From positions 248,001-312,000 of the forward strand of contig JAGFBZ010000369.1 in assembly GCA_018398805.1 (NCBI GenBank): DNA of 64,000 nt. The letters run 5' to 3'. Below the pieces are notes generated by a model. The model did no database searches, was not told where the DNA came from, and saw nothing but the letters and a program-made list of their open reading frames with translations. Positions 11,501 through 41,890 of the stretch are shown in pieces. The DNA is from Hirundichthys speculiger. Its lineage: Eukaryota; Chordata; Actinopteri; Beloniformes; Exocoetidae. Position numbers and translations under genes: made by a program. The first letter of the stretch is position 1. Each line of letters starts with the position of its first letter.

Positions 11501-13417
11501 TTTTGTTGGACAGCTCTTCTTGTTTGTGAAGGTTTGCTGGTCCACAGGGATACATGAGCAAAGACACGACTGATGTTGAATGAAGTTCCTGAAGTGTTTC
11601 AGTGGAAATCTCCTGCAGGTGTGTGGATGAGCGATGATGAGCTGCTGCTCTTTGAAATGATAGAAGGAAGTGTTTTCTTGTGTCCTCATGCAGAGACATC
11701 TCCACTCTCATGATCCACCTGATAATAACATTCTTCAGTTTTTATAATGACGGTGGTTCAACATTCTCAGAGTTTGAACTAAAATCATGTTCTGAAACAC
11801 CCCAGATCCTGTTTGTCTTCTAGTTTGATTAAGTGAATCAGAAAGGTGGTCTTCATCCACTTCTAGACAACATTGCTTCACTTTATTGAGGCTTCTCTGT
11901 CCAGTAATACTGTGACCATCAGTGTGGCAGCTCCATGACTCCATCTAGTGGTCTGATAGAAGGACTCCAGCGTCCTCCCACTGCTGATATGAAACAGAAG
12001 AGAAGAGCCAATCAGAGGAGGAGCAGCTGATCTTTAATGATGTGTGTTTCCTCTGCAGATGCTGATGTGAATCCAGCAGCATTTCAGTGTGAACAGAGAG
12101 AGGAGGGATGTTCTCCCTCTGATCTCCACTGGGCCAAAGCTCTGAGATGAGATGATCATCTCCAGCTGTCCTTGACTCTTCTGCATATCAGAGCTCAGAT
12201 GTCACATGACTAAACACCATGATGACAGGAGTCAACATGAACATAAACACTTGATAAGACAGCCTGATAAGTTTCTACAAGCTGGAAGATGAGATTTATA
12301 AGACAAAGCAACAGCAGGTAGAAGATGAAACATCTCAACACAAGAACTAAATATCTGAGACACCAACTGGACATTAAAGGTGTAGTGATTTACCTCGTAT
12401 CATTAATAATTAATAAAAGGATGGGGCACCACCTCCTTTTTTTTTGGTTTTATAGAGAAAGGAGGAAACCTATTTAATCAGTCTCTGATCTGAATGTAAG
12501 TTCTTTTTCGGCTGGATTGGCTGATTTTACATCAAAACAGACTTCAAGATGGTTCTAAGGACATTTATTTATACACAGACACAAAACACAGACACATATA
12601 AGGCAGTAATATATATATAACACAGATATATGATTATCGCATCAATATGAACTGTTTCCGAGTTGGTGGCTGGAGCGCAAAGAGGAAGTTACGACAGAGA
12701 GTAAGAGGAAGGAAGAGAATCAAAACAAACAAAATGTCGGGTCCTGACAAGAGCTCAAAGAACTCGTTATCAGGGACTTGGGATGTGTCTATAAACTAAC
12801 GAAACAAATAAAAGTAATTAAAAAGAATAAAAATGAAAAGTCTAGAACTAATTAACTGCAGAATAATGATGATGCGCCCGGGCCTGGGTCAGATCAGTAC
12901 TTGGAAATTTATCAGCTGGAGACACCAATTTTTAACTAGTTCGGCCTTACCAGACTGAGAGTTTTGGCGAGTCGGTTCGTGTGTGTTGGGGTTAAACGGT
13001 TCGCAGTGGATCCTCTGGGAACCGCTCTAGGCCCGATCCGGTTTGGAAGATTCTGCCTGCAGAATCTTTGGACACCTCGCGTGACTCGGGCGGAGGATCT
13101 CATCTTCCTTCGTCTGGAAATCCGGTCGGATCCGGTGTTACGGACTCCGACCGGCCGGACTCATCGGTGTGGTCTGGTTCTGGTGTTCCCGGACCCGGCG
13201 CTAGTTGGCAACGATCGGTCGGCCAAGGCCCGATGAGGCAAGCGAACCTTCGGTGTTCAGGTCCGTCAGAGGCTGAGGAGGCCACAATTACTTCCAAGCA
13301 AAAGTTTCTTGAGCCAAAAAGGGAAAAATAAAAAGTAAACTAACCAAAAAGTGGACCAGTTAACTAAACAAAGTGCTGAGCGAGGGGATTCAGGATCGCA
13401 AAGCGTCCAAAGTTGTG
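8567..13417. other. Long unassigned stretch; no gene recognised
   Basis: About 4.8 kb without a recognisable gene or repeat family. Base composition is close to that of NLR introns further right (frequent CTGCAG, TCTCAG, CCAGTC words), so it may contain eroded NLR-cluster sequence. A phrase at 12059-12150 reads weakly like an NLR N-terminal exon but has no convincing continuation. About 12960-13340 is GC-rich with an open 90-codon frame of no known family. Confidence 0.25.
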
Positions 13418-14380
13418 AAGTTCAGAATCAGAATCACAATCAGAAATACTTTATTGATCCCCGAGGGGAAATTGTTTTCGTCGCAGGTGCTCCTTACAAG
13501 AACAGAAGAAATAAGAAACAGAAGAAATGTAACATGTAGTGCAATTAGAAGAGAATATAAAATTAAAATGAAATAAAATATAAATATAAACAAAAATATA
13601 TTCTAAAATATGAATATAAAACAAAATATACACTGAAAAAAATAGGTGAAAGAGTATATACAGTAAAGGTGCTTTATGCAGTAAAGGTGATTTGAACAGT
13701 CGTATTTTGAGAATACGAGAGTTGAGAGCTATGAGAGTTGAATTATTGCACCAAACAGTGGATATTAAGTTGAATTATTGCACAAGTAATTACACTGTTG
13801 CTTATTGCACTTGATTATTGTATTGAGTATGCTGACGGAGTGAAAAAGTCCACGGGCCATTCAAAGTTGTCCACAGCAGCCCTGTATTCATCCTCACCTC
13901 CCTTACTGATACATTCAACTATGGCAGAGTCATCAGAAAACTTCTGAAGGTGGCTGGTCTCTGTGCAATAGTTGAAGTCCGTGGTGTAGAGAGTGAACAG
14001 GAAGGGAGAGAGAACAGTCCCTTGCAGGGCCCCAGTGTTGCTGACCACTCTGTCTGACACACAGTGTTGCAGGGGCACGTACTGTGGTCTGCAAGTCAGG
14101 TAGTCCACGATCCAGGACAATAGGGAGGGCATCCACCTGCATAGCTGCCAGCTTGTCACCCAGTAGAGCTGGACGGATGGTGTTGAATGCACTGGAGAAA
14201 TCAAAATACATGACCCTCACAGTGCTCGCCGGCTTGTCCAGGTGGGTGTAGACATGGTTGAGCAGCTAGATTATGGCGTCCTCAACTCCGAGTCGGGGCT
14301 GATAGGCGAACTGGAGGGGGTCCAAGACCATGGGCCGGAGCTGCTCCAGGACAAGTTCTTCAGATGCTCTCCCGCCTTGC
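13418..14380 (-). mobile_element. Rex1-like non-LTR retrotransposon, 3' half, minus strand
   Basis: Minus-strand frames at about 14220-13815 give reverse transcriptase blocks MYFDFSSAFNTIRPALLGDK, a LSWIVDYLTCRPQYV block, GTVLSPFLFTLYTTDF and the catalytic-site equivalent FSDDSA. A frameshift separates the first two blocks. Upstream residues (LGVEDAII-like) can be followed to about 14380. The 3' end is an A/T-rich tail region ending at 13418-13480 with a TTTATTGATCCCCGAGGGG block and GATTCT-type repeats, typical of Rex1-type 3' ends in fish. It is truncated at the 5' end and broken. The same family seems to lie split in the NLR intron at 30.2 and 34.4 kb. Confidence 0.75.
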
Positions 14381-15340
14381 GGAAAAGTAAAAATTTAAAA
14401 GAATTCAAAAATGATGCGAAGATCAAAAAAAGAATGACGAACGCTAAAATGAAACAACTAAATATGACTGCTCAATCTGAAAAAGTAAAACTGCGAGAGC
14501 TCTGTGTTAAGGCACAAAGGAAAACGAGAAGACGAAGTTCTGGCCAAAAACGGAAAAAAAAAAAGAAAAGAGAGATCAAAGGAGATCAGCTAAGAGCCAA
14601 AATCAAAAGCAAAAGTAGCAAGAGAGCAAAAATAGCGAGAGAGCAAAAAAAAAACAAGAGAGCGAAACAAAAAACTGCCTTTCTTTTTATATGTTGGAAT
14701 ATTCAAGATTTTTATGTAAATAGGAGGCCGGCCTTGAGGGGCCGAACACAGCGGCAGTTTGTCTCCGCCCAGCATGAGTTCCAGTTAGGGATCTTCCTGA
14801 GACTCTTTCGACCTGGATCAGAATGCTTGATTCGATCATTTCAGCTGCAGTTAGACAATAAAACTTAACATTTAAAGTTTTAAAACATGGTAAGACAAAA
14901 AAATATGACCCATATATGTTATATTATGTCATCAAAATTTTCTTTCATTAACGACCATTTAGAACTGCAATTGTCTGTGGGTATTCCTCTGGCCACATGG
15001 GGAAGCTATTGCTCCATCCTGAGTCCGTTCATGGGTAGGAATGTGGGAGATCTTAGGTTTTATGGCTCGACAGTTAAGGCCCCCCCCCTTCCGGTTTGAC
15101 TTACAGTGGTTGTTAATGTGCATTCCAGGATAGCTTTTAACGATGACCTGGTTTGGCCTGTAGGTTGTAACTCTGAGTCTCTGTCTGTTGAAATTTACAT
15201 CAATGCAATCGGCTCCAAAGGAAAGGGAGAAAACTTTTTATTAGCATAGGTTCATGATGGCTGAGGCTTTGACACCTCTAATCCCCTGATTGGGGACAGA
15301 TGTTTTACAAATGTTTATTTCAATTTCTTTCTGGTCCTGT
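14381..15340. other. Unassigned; A-rich low-complexity stretch then unique sequence
   Basis: About 14385-14700 is strongly A-rich on the plus strand and gives a lysine/arginine-rich open frame by composition alone. The rest shows no repeat family or coding motif that I recognise. Confidence 0.3.
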
Positions 15341-15342
15341 GT

Positions 15343-15389
<47 letters not shown>
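15343..15389 (+). repeat. (GT)n followed by a 33-base G run
   Basis: A short GT dinucleotide run passes directly into 33 consecutive G residues (15357-15389). Such a run can form G-quadruplexes, is length-unstable, and its length in an assembly is often wrong. Confidence 0.9.
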
Positions 15390-15390
<1 letters not shown>

Positions 15391-15869
15391 GTCAACCTGA
15401 GGGAAAGTGTCAAAGTTTGCACCAGGCCGTCTGAAAAGAAAAAGAGAGTGGATTCCTACATATGGATTGAATTAGTCAAAATGGGAGAAGAAGTGGAACG
15501 TGGATTCCTACAAAGGGAAGTAAATAGAAGAACCAGAGAGAGAAAAGAGGAACATTTTGAACATGTCACTTGAGTTCAATTCAGTCTGATGAAGTCCTAA
15601 ACATTAGTTTAATGTAGATGTTCATTAACTCTAAAAGAGAACCAATGGTTTCTGTAAATGTGGCTCTGGTCAGCTACCTTCAGCTAGAAATGTTTAATAA
15701 AAGACCAAAAATTCAGGAGAGTTTCTGAACTCTGGAAAACAGGAACAAATATTTGTAAAAGTCTTGGTTGGACTTTCTTCTTGACGTTGAAATTCAAGAC
15801 TTGGACACATTTGTCAGTGAAATCCTGTCTAGTTGGTATTTTTTTACTGGGACTTGTAAGATCCCCCAG

Positions 15870-16315
15870 TTTTGGTTCAGTCTCTGACTAGCAGAGTCTA
15901 TCACCGGGACCAGCTCTCCATCCTACGGGTAAGAAGTTGCGGTCTAGGAGAGGTTCCTCACTAGATTTCCTCAACTTATTTAAGCTGGTGTCGAGGAGAT
16001 ACGCCTAGCTCTCACTGCCTACTTCCAAACGTATGTCCCGCTCACTCCAATAACTGTCCTCAGAGGAATAGCCGGGTGGCTCGAAGTCCAGCTATCGGTC
16101 ACGTCTGTTAACGGCAGCTCTCCTCTCACGATCTGGGCTCTTGTTACAGGCTAGGAAAACTTTAGTGGCTCGGACAGCGAGCCTCAGGGACAATTTGACA
16201 ATATTGTGACTAGAATAACCCATAAGAACCTGTGTGTTAGTGCAGAGGCATAAACAAGTCTTCAAAATTCTGAATACAGATGTAATGTCCACAACAACGT
16301 CTTATGATAGTTTTT
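15870..16315 (-). repeat. Unclassified dispersed repeat, copy 1 (partner at 24905-25342)
   Basis: About 445 bp alignable along its length with 24905-25342 in the same orientation. Shared words include CTAGATTTCCTCAACTT and GATCTGGGCTCTTGTTA. On the minus strand both copies keep an open frame of about 67 codons with the same start and end (here 16292-16092), ending in NKSPDRERRAAVNRRDR versus NKSPDHKRGAAINKFDR. It could be an LTR or leader of a retroelement, but no polymerase was found next to it. Confidence 0.6.
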
Positions 16316-17966
16316 ATATTTATTAAAGCAGATTAGCAAGGTTAAGCAACAGCATTGATTGGTTAAACAATTCTAATTCTAAAAGGGCAATTTAAAGCTG
16401 TGGCTTACTGATCAGTTCATCTGGTTGGTCAAGGACAGGCTGAGTGACACATGTGGCCATCATGCGTTTTCAAGGCCGCTGGGCAGGGAGGGAGAGAGAG
16501 AGCTCAAACGATGAGGCCTGCAGGTATGCTGATTCGGCCCCTCCTCCTTGCTAGCGGTGAGCAGGCTAACCCAAAAGGCTCCAATTATTCCTTCAAGAAT
16601 GGGAAAAATTCGTAGATCCTGTTCCAAGCGTCTTTCTGTCTTCTTTTCTGAAGTAATTCCTTCCAGTTAATCCTCCAGATGGGGTTGCTCGTCCAGGTCC
16701 CAGCTAGTCCTTCTTCGTCTGAAGACGCTCCAGGAATCCACCCAGAGTCCCTCTGCCTTCTCTTTTTATGCGCTCTCTCTCTCTCTCTCCTTCTCTCGTC
16801 CTGGCTGCCCCAGCCCCGAACTGTCCCCTTGTTGGCCTTTCATATTCTTGATTGGTTCTCTCACATTTGTTTATGCATACATAATTTCAAAAGTCACATG
16901 CCATTTGATTGGATATATCACATTTACAGAGGCGTGCATAATTTTTACATATCCCGGTTACATCATTCATAGTTCAGTCATTTGTTTACAGATCAGCAGG
17001 GGCATTTACTTCACCTCCTTATGATGACATCACCTCTATCGCCAGTCCAAGGCTACCTTGTTTACTTGGCTATACAGCCCCTTAAGCTAAAGCTTATCAG
17101 TTAACTCTAACCCTTTTTCTAACGATCTACTTATCAATGTATGTTCCAACGTTACATTAACTGATTGATTGATTGGTTCGTGTTTAATAACAGATTCGGC
17201 AATGAACCTTCCGTCTGCAGTCCGGAGCCCATGTACCGCTTTCTGTACCAAACACACAGCCCCACCTCGCCAAGGCCCTTCTGAGCTGAGCGGATGACAT
17301 CGCCATTTGACCCAGACACCTGGCCCCATTATTGTGTATGGCGAAATTATTTTATTGTTTACCTTTACCCACTTTCTCCTGCTTCTGTTATGACTCCGTT
17401 GCTCTGCCTGCAGAGTTGTTTGGGATAACCAGTTAATCAACAAGTAGCCTAATTTATCAAAACCTTAATTCATAATTCGTTCAATTTATTTCCCCTCTAT
17501 TTTAGCAGTATACTCATGGCTAATTATTATTATCCTTGGGATTTTTACCTTATAAAACCCCCCTATAGTACTTATTCAGTTTTCATCCACCTCTGCTCCT
17601 GTTTTGATAAACATATCGGTTGTTTTACATTACATCACCCGCTGCTGCATGATCTCTCCTCTGTTTTGATAAACATATCCGTTGTTTTTATTTCACTGGG
17701 CACACAGTGACCTTCAACAGCTTACCTCAGCCGCTGACAGCACAGACTCACAGTCTCTTGATCCAACGAGAAATAAATCATAGATTTAATAATACATCTT
17801 TCTGATCATTGAATAATGTGATTACAAATCACATTAATTACCACTCTTCTGTTAATCCACTACATTATATCAGTAAAATCTCATCAACAAAGCTGGGATA
17901 ATTCCAACTTCACCTGGGTCACTTGACAGACTGTAAAAGCTCTCAGCCACACTAGAAGACCCTCAC
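16316..17966. other. Unassigned sequence upstream of the NLR gene
   Basis: Holds a short CT microsatellite (about 16772-16794) and an open minus-strand frame of 118 codons (17443-17087) with no recognised domain. No reliable promoter element for the NLR gene was identified. Confidence 0.25.
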
Positions 17967-18172
17967 ACGGGTGTCCAAATCCAGTTCTGGAGGGGCACCA
18001 TCCTGCAGGTCTTAGATGTTTCCTTCCAAAACCCACCTGATTCAGATAAACTGACCATCAGCTGGTCATCCAGGTCTGCACAAGTCTGTTAAAGACCCAT
18101 TCATCTGAATCTAAGAAACATCTAAGACCTGCAGGACCTCGATCCTCCAGGACTGGAGCTGGAACACAGCTG
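17967..18172. mobile_element. hAT-type MITE with inverted ends, just upstream of the NLR start codon
   Basis: About 206 bp whose ends are inverted copies: left GTGTCCAAATCCAGTTCTGG followed by a CTGCAGGTCTTAGATGTTTCC block, and right the complement, with CATCTAAGACCTGCAGGACC and a final CTGGAGCTGGAACAC. This matches a common fish non-autonomous hAT type that begins GGTGTCCAAA. It ends about 125 bp before the NLR start codon, so it may lie in the 5' UTR or promoter. A clear target duplication was not found. Confidence 0.7.
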
Positions 18173-18297
18173 GACATTTCTGCTGCGTATGACTTCAAGA
18201 TCCAAGAAGACCTAAGAAACAAAGCCCAGATGAGTTTTATTAGCTGCTGAATGAGTCCAGACATTGACCCTGATCATTGATATTTGATAGATCAGAG

Positions 18298-36305
<18,008 letters not shown>

Positions 36306-36329
36306 GTAGAGTCCAGAGAGTCCTCCTGT

Positions 36330-38357
36330 CCAGAAACTGTCTCTGATCAACAGATACTTCCAGTCTCTACATGTCTGTCTCTGCTGGATCAAATGTTCTG
36401 AAAGTGTCCTCAATGATTTACTTGTGAACTTCTTCCTCCTCCGGTCCTTCAAAGATGGAAGCTGCCGTTATTCCAGGATCCACATGTTGTTCTTCTGCTT
36501 CCAGTCAAAGCTTCTCAGTGAACATCAGTATGCTGAGTTTCTGAAGCCTCAGTTCACTTCATGTCAACTGCAGTTAGTTTGCTGCTCATGTGACCAACGC
36601 TGATATCAGAGAGGAACCATTGAGATGAAGTTCAGACTCTGAGAGAGTGAGATGATCATTTTCTACCCAGTCATGCCACTGACCTGCTGATAATTAACCT
36701 AATTAGTTGTAGATGTTCCTCCAGCTGTTTCTTTTCAATTTTCCAGACTGTTGAGAATATATTTTCATGAAATGGTAAAATGTCTCATTTTCAGCTTCTG
36801 ATATGTTTCTATGTTCTGCTGGGAATAAAATATGGGTTTCTGAGATCTGGAAATCTTTGTATTCAGTTTTTATTCTATTTTCCACAGTGTCCTGATCTTC
36901 TTTTGGATCTGAAGCTGTAGAAGGTCCAACATGTTCATCTACAAACCTCCTTTTTATGCTGAAGCTGAGCTGCTGGCTGCTGTCACACAGAGCCCAACCC
37001 CACTGTCTAAAACAAGTTTTCATTCTGAACACCAGAGGATGAGATGTAACACCCTCTTTACTGACAGACAGACGGAGCCAAGGACCACGGAGACATTACC
37101 GATTCACCTACATCCTGGTCTCATCTGGACTTCCCAGCTGCTGGGGAGATTCTAGGATCAGACCTTCAGGGGTCCTCAGTCTAGACGGGTTCAAACTTCC
37201 TGTTAAAGTCCACTGGATAACAGTGAATCATCTGGGTACGCTGGTTTAACTTCCAATCCTGATCCAACTAATACAACTGTCTTCTGGATGTCCATCACTT
37301 GGGTCATGACAATTGTCAGTCAAAATGGTGTTTTGTTCCTTATCTGTGAAAGTGAGTGAATATCCAGGTTAAAGCAGATCCCGGTAACGCTGTGCACCTG
37401 TCCGTCCCTGTCAATGTCTTTCTGGCTCCCCACCGAACCTCCAAGGCTCAGAAATATACCCAGTACAGGATATATATTATAAAACCAGTGTAAATGACCC
37501 AGTTTACATTTACAGGGCATCAAGCATTTTTTTCACCATGACAGTTATTAATCATGATCTTAAATTATTCACTTAAAAGTATCTTATTTATACGGTTCAA
37601 TCACTATTTATATTTTCAACCATAACATCTTTTTAAACAGTTTTAAATGTAAATTACAATATTACATTACTTTTTTAAAACCCAACATCAACATTTTAAA
37701 CAACCTAAAGTGAAATAAAACACTAACTCATCTCACTTACCATAAAATAACAATTAAATCCCAAAATCTGACATTTCATCAACTCAGATACTTTTAATCA
37801 TAGTATCATCTTATTAGGTTTATCATACTTCTAGCACTGACATTGACATCAAAGTCATACTGGTATCTATTACCTTGGCTCTAGCGATACTCGCGATTAC
37901 CATTAGCATTCAAGCTAGCGATCTTTTTATATGTAGTTTTTACTGTTTACAATGATACACACGGCACCAAAGTAATTTCAAACATTGGGAGACATTCCCG
38001 ACTTAACACGAGTATGTTTAACACAATATACGTTACAAGCTGACCACAAGGCTTAGCCTCTAGCATTTAGCCACCATGCTTACCGGAGCTTTACTTTCTA
38101 GAGGTCTCGCTTGTTATAACGGCTCCTCTCATGGATTCTCAGTAATATAATTATTCCTAACGAGGGAAAGATAGATAACGATTAGATAACACAGGGCTTA
38201 AAGTAAAAAAAAAAAGTCCTGAGCCTGAACCTTTTCCCGGTGGGGGAGTGAATCCAACGCATACACACTATTGGCAACTTTTTGGCTTCGTGCTTGGTAA
38301 TATACACAAGATGACCAACAATCTAAATGTGAATTTTAGAAAGTAAAGGTTATTAAG
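36330..38357. other. NLR 3' UTR/downstream and unassigned intergenic sequence
   Basis: 36306 to about 36840 is the likely 3' UTR. The rest to 38357 shows no gene or repeat family that I recognise. About 37590-37760 is strongly AT-rich. Confidence 0.3.
36824..36829 (+). terminator. Candidate polyadenylation signal of the NLR gene
   Basis: AATAAA about 520 nt after the last stop codon. It is the first canonical hexamer downstream of the B30.2 exon. No downstream GT-rich element was scored. Confidence 0.4.
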
Positions 38358-39319
38358 TTATAAGTGAAAACACGCCCCCTTGAACTTTTTGCCACATTTC
38401 AGGCTTCAAACATAAAGATTTTTTTTGTCAAGAATCAACAAGTGGGACACAAATGGAAAATTTGATTTTGGTTCCATCTGACCAGAGCTCCTTCTTCCAC
38501 ATGTTTGGTGTGTCTCCCAGGTGGCTTGTGGCAAACTTTAAAAAAGACTTTTTATGGATATCTTTGAGAAATGTCTTTCTTCTTGCCACTCTTTCATAAA
38601 GGCCAGATGTGTCCAGTGTACGACTGATTGTTGTCCTCTGGACAGACTCTCCCACCTCAGCTGTAGATCAGTTCATCCAGAGTGATCATGGGCCTCTTGG
38701 CTGCATCTCTGATCAGTCTTCTCCTTGTTCCAGATGAAAGTTTGGAGGGACGGCCAGGTCTTGATAAATCTGCAGTGGTCTGATACTCCTTCCATTTCAC
38801 TATGATTGCTTCCACAGTGCTCCTTGAGATGTTTAAAGCTTGGGAAATCTTTTTGTATCCACATCCAGCTTTAAACTTCTCCACAACAGTATCTGGGACC
38901 TGCCTGGTGTGTTCCTTGGTCTTCATGATGCTCTCTGAGCTTTAACCAGAACCCTGAGACTATCACAGAGCAGGTGCATTTATACGGAGACTTGATTACA
39001 CACAGGTGGATTCTATTGATCATCATCAGTCATTCAGGACAACATTGGATCATTCAGAGATCCTCACTGAACTTCTGGAGCCAGTTTGCTGCACTGAAAG
39101 TAAAGGAGCCCAATAATATTGCACGCCCTACTTTACAGTTTTTAAATTGTTGAAAAAGATTTAAATATCCAATAAATTTCATTCCACTTAATGATTGTGT
39201 CCCACTTGGTGTTGATTCTTGACAAAAAATTGAAATTTTATATCTTTATGTTTGAAACCTGAAATGTGGCAAAAGATTGAAAAGTTCAAGGGGACCGAAT
39301 ACTTTCACAAGGAACTGTA
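38358..39319 (-). mobile_element. Tc1-like transposon, internally deleted, minus strand
   Basis: Inverted ends share CCCCTTGAAC, GCCACATTTCAGG, TTCAAACATAAAGAT and a second internal block with CAACAAGTGGGACACAA, an IR/DR layout. The right end finishes GGAACTG followed by TA. The transposase frame 38926-38657 starts MKTKEHTRQVPDTVVEKFKA with the helix-turn-helix segments and continues, after a stop, in 38655-38428 (TISRTLDTSGLYERVARRK) to MWKKELWSDGTKI, where it is cut at the first catalytic aspartate block. The whole element is about 960 bp instead of about 1.6 kb, so the rest of the DDE domain is missing. It cannot encode a transposase but could be mobilised in trans if the left end works. 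Confidence 0.88.
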
Positions 39320-39599
39320 CAATCCATTGGGTCTTGACTCGTCTCCTCTTTAACATATGTAGTTGCAGAGGCAGTTATTAGATTATTAGATGTTATTATT
39401 CTGGATGCATCATTAGTAAAAAAAGCGAACCATTACATTCAGTATTTTTTTTCCATGTTTTGGGTGGTTGCTTCAACTACATTCAGAGAAAACATCCATC
39501 CTTGGAGCTGATCAGACAGACGTTTCTAGAACTCTGGAGCTATGTCATGTCATTTCCTGCTGAGTGGAAACGGACAGATTTGTAAAGCGTTTTTATCAA

Positions 39600-40164
39600 C
39601 GCTACTTTGTTTTTTCACGGATCCACGAGCGGTTGCGCGACCGTAAGTGATCAGTCACGTTCCACAGTGAACGAGCACACGCGTATTTTCAAGTCGGAAA
39701 TACGACCGGTCATCAGGGCCGCTACGTCCGCAGCGCTGTGGCTGTTGCTCGTGTGCGTGTTTTGTTTTTTTTTGTTTGTTTGGTTTTTTTTTTTTTTTAC
39801 CTAACTCATAGTCAAAAGCCAGAGATCTGGCACGGCGGTTACTTTAAGCCCTGGAGATGTTTTTAAACTGAAGGAAATATACTGGAATTGAGTTTGTTGT
39901 TTGCAGACGAGACGCTTTTATTCTGAATGAAATATACCGGAATTGAGTTTGTTGTTTACAGACTAGATGCTTTTATTCTGAAGGAAATATACCGGAAAAC
40001 AGTTTGTTTTGGACAGGAGTAGCTAGCTGGGCTAAAGCAGTCGGCAGCTTGAGCATGTCTTCTTCTAACTAACTAACCTGTAACCAACCAGACTAACCTA
40101 ACCGTCTTACCGGAGCTGGAGCCACCGTGTCTCAGCAGTCGTGGCAGCGGGCAGCTCTCTGACG
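39600..40164 (+). promoter_or_regulatory. gon4l: Candidate gon4l promoter and 5' non-coding exon
   Basis: About 39615-39760 is CpG-rich (GAGCGGTTGCGCGACCG, TACGTCCGCAGCGCTG) in an otherwise CpG-poor region. About 40010-40164 then ends in a strong donor (GACG followed by GTAAGTCTTT). This fits a CpG promoter and a first non-coding exon for the plus-strand gon4l coding exons that start 1.7 kb later. It is inference from position and composition. Confidence 0.4.
39861..40012 (+). repeat. 55-bp tandem repeat, 2.8 copies, in the putative gon4l promoter
   Basis: Units start at 39861, 39916 and 39971. Each holds GGAAATATACTGGAATTGAG or a close form and GTTTGTTGTTT. The third unit is incomplete. Confidence 0.85.
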
Positions 40165-40446
40165 GTAAGTCTTTCTTCTCCTCTTTTATCTGCTCAGTTC
40201 GCGCCAATCAAACGATGCTCGTGCTCAGAGAGACAGCCTTGATCTGGTGGCGCGAGACATTGTATCAATCCATAATTTTATCGATCCATAACCTTACTGA
40301 TTCAGAGGAAGGACTATTTGTGTACCTGGCCCAGTGCTGGCCACCTGTCACGTGAGCTGGTCTGACGTTCCGGTCACGAAGCGGGTACCGGACTTCCCGG
40401 TACCGGGTGTCATTTACTGGAGTCCCCGGTACCGGAGTTTCAGTTG

Positions 40447-40690
40447 CAAGGCAGCTCCTGGTGCCAGGTAGCCCCTGGTTCCAGGTAGTTCCTGGTCCCA
40501 GGTACCTCCTGGTACCGGGTCGCTCCTGGTGCCGGGTAGTTTCTGGTGCCAGGTTGCTCCTGGTCCCAGGTCGCTCCTGGTGCCAGGTAGCGTCTGGTCC
40601 CAGGTACCTCCTGGTCCCAGGTACCTCCTGGTCCCAGGTAGCTCCTGGTCCCAGGTACCTCCTGGTACCGGGTCGCTCCTGGTGCCAGAT
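40447..40690. repeat. 17-bp minisatellite with near-palindromic unit
   Basis: About 14 tandem units of CTCCTGGTCCCAGGTAG and variants. The core CCTGGTNCCAGG is its own reverse complement around one base, so each unit can fold and both strands look alike. Proline/glycine-rich open frames on both strands are a by-product. Confidence 0.92.
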
Positions 40691-41269
40691 GGGTCATTCC
40701 ACCTCAATTCAACAGGACCTTCCCGTTTGACCATCTCTGATTTGCTTGATATTTTTTTCTTATGAACTTTGACTATAATGTAGTTACTTTGTGCAATATT
40801 TTCCTGGTACTAGCAGTAATTTTGGATTTATAAATTTTTGAAAAAGTATCCGTACAGTCATTTTTGCGACATTCCGAACGTGTTTAAAAATATTACCATT
40901 TTGAGGGGCTGTATCTTGGAAACCGTACAAGCTAGAGAGCTGATTTTTTTTTATGCTGTTAGTCCTGTATGTGCACTCTGTATGGGGTCAGTTTCAGGTG
41001 TCTATTCATTGCTGTTTTAAAATAAATTTCAAACATCCAAAATAAATTTCACTCGCTTTGTGTGATTCACATTTCAAGTCCATATTTGGATCACTTGTAA
41101 CAGCAGCTGAGACTTACTTTTTTGTTGAACAATTTCCTTCTCTTATAGAATAAAAATACATAAGAATTTGCAGAAATAATTGTATTTTATTTCTCATATG
41201 ACCCAGCAAAAAATTAATTTAGCATTTTATTGCGAAATTATTTATAAAACGAACATCAGCAGTGATGTC

Positions 41270-41460
41270 TTCAAATCAAATCAAACTTTATTTATAGAGC
41301 ACTTTTCATGCCCTCAGGCAACACAAAGTGCTTTACATAAAAAATAAATAAAAAAATTAAAATAATAACAATGATTAAAAAAAACAAACAAACAAAAAAA
41401 AAAAACAATGCACATTAAAACAAAATAAAAGCCATCACACACCCCAGTCACAAAGCCATC
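41270..41460 (-). repeat. LINE 3'-tail fragment, minus strand
   Basis: CAAACTTTATTTATAGAGCA, CAACACAAAGTGCTTTACAT and a following A-rich stretch are the reverse of the usual fish LINE 3' end. No coding part is attached. Confidence 0.6.
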
Positions 41461-41890
41461 CTCCCATTACCCCTCAACCCCCCATGCACCACAAACATAA
41501 CAAAACTCCCTCTTTTTTCCCCCCCCTTTTTGCTTATTGTCGCTTAAAAAAGAGGATAAAGTACTTCTATACTTCTATTTAAATAAATAAATATCAAGAT
41601 AGCAAAACAAATATAGGTATAGGTTTCTGGAGGAGTCCTCTTTCCTTCCAAACGCTGGTCAGCTATTGACTGTTGACTGAATGAGAGGAACATCCATGAC
41701 CGTGGTCAGAGGACACTTCAGGATCATCTGGGACATGATGGTCTTCCAGTTTGACATCCATGTGCTCCTCCAGAGACTTTAGTGCTGAGTTGATGAAGGA
41801 ACTGCTGGACCTCTAACTCCACAGACGGGTTGATGTTGATCAGCTGATCTCAGCAGTATTGATCACTGACAGTATTGATCTGTTTTCCAG

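Noticed and set aside
12059..12150. CAG-preceded segment reading FQCEQREEGCSPSDLHW, similar in style to NLR N-terminal exons
   Set aside because: Too short, ends in a stop without a donor, and the NLR gene 6 kb downstream has its own complete start.
14242..14868. 208-codon plus-strand open frame, lysine/arginine-rich
   Set aside because: It starts in the antisense of the Rex1-like RT and continues through an A-rich low-complexity stretch; no domain, and composition explains it.
17087..17443. 118-codon minus-strand frame with tryptophan/glycine-rich segment
   Set aside because: Considered as a retroelement gene piece, but no gag, pol or env motif could be identified.
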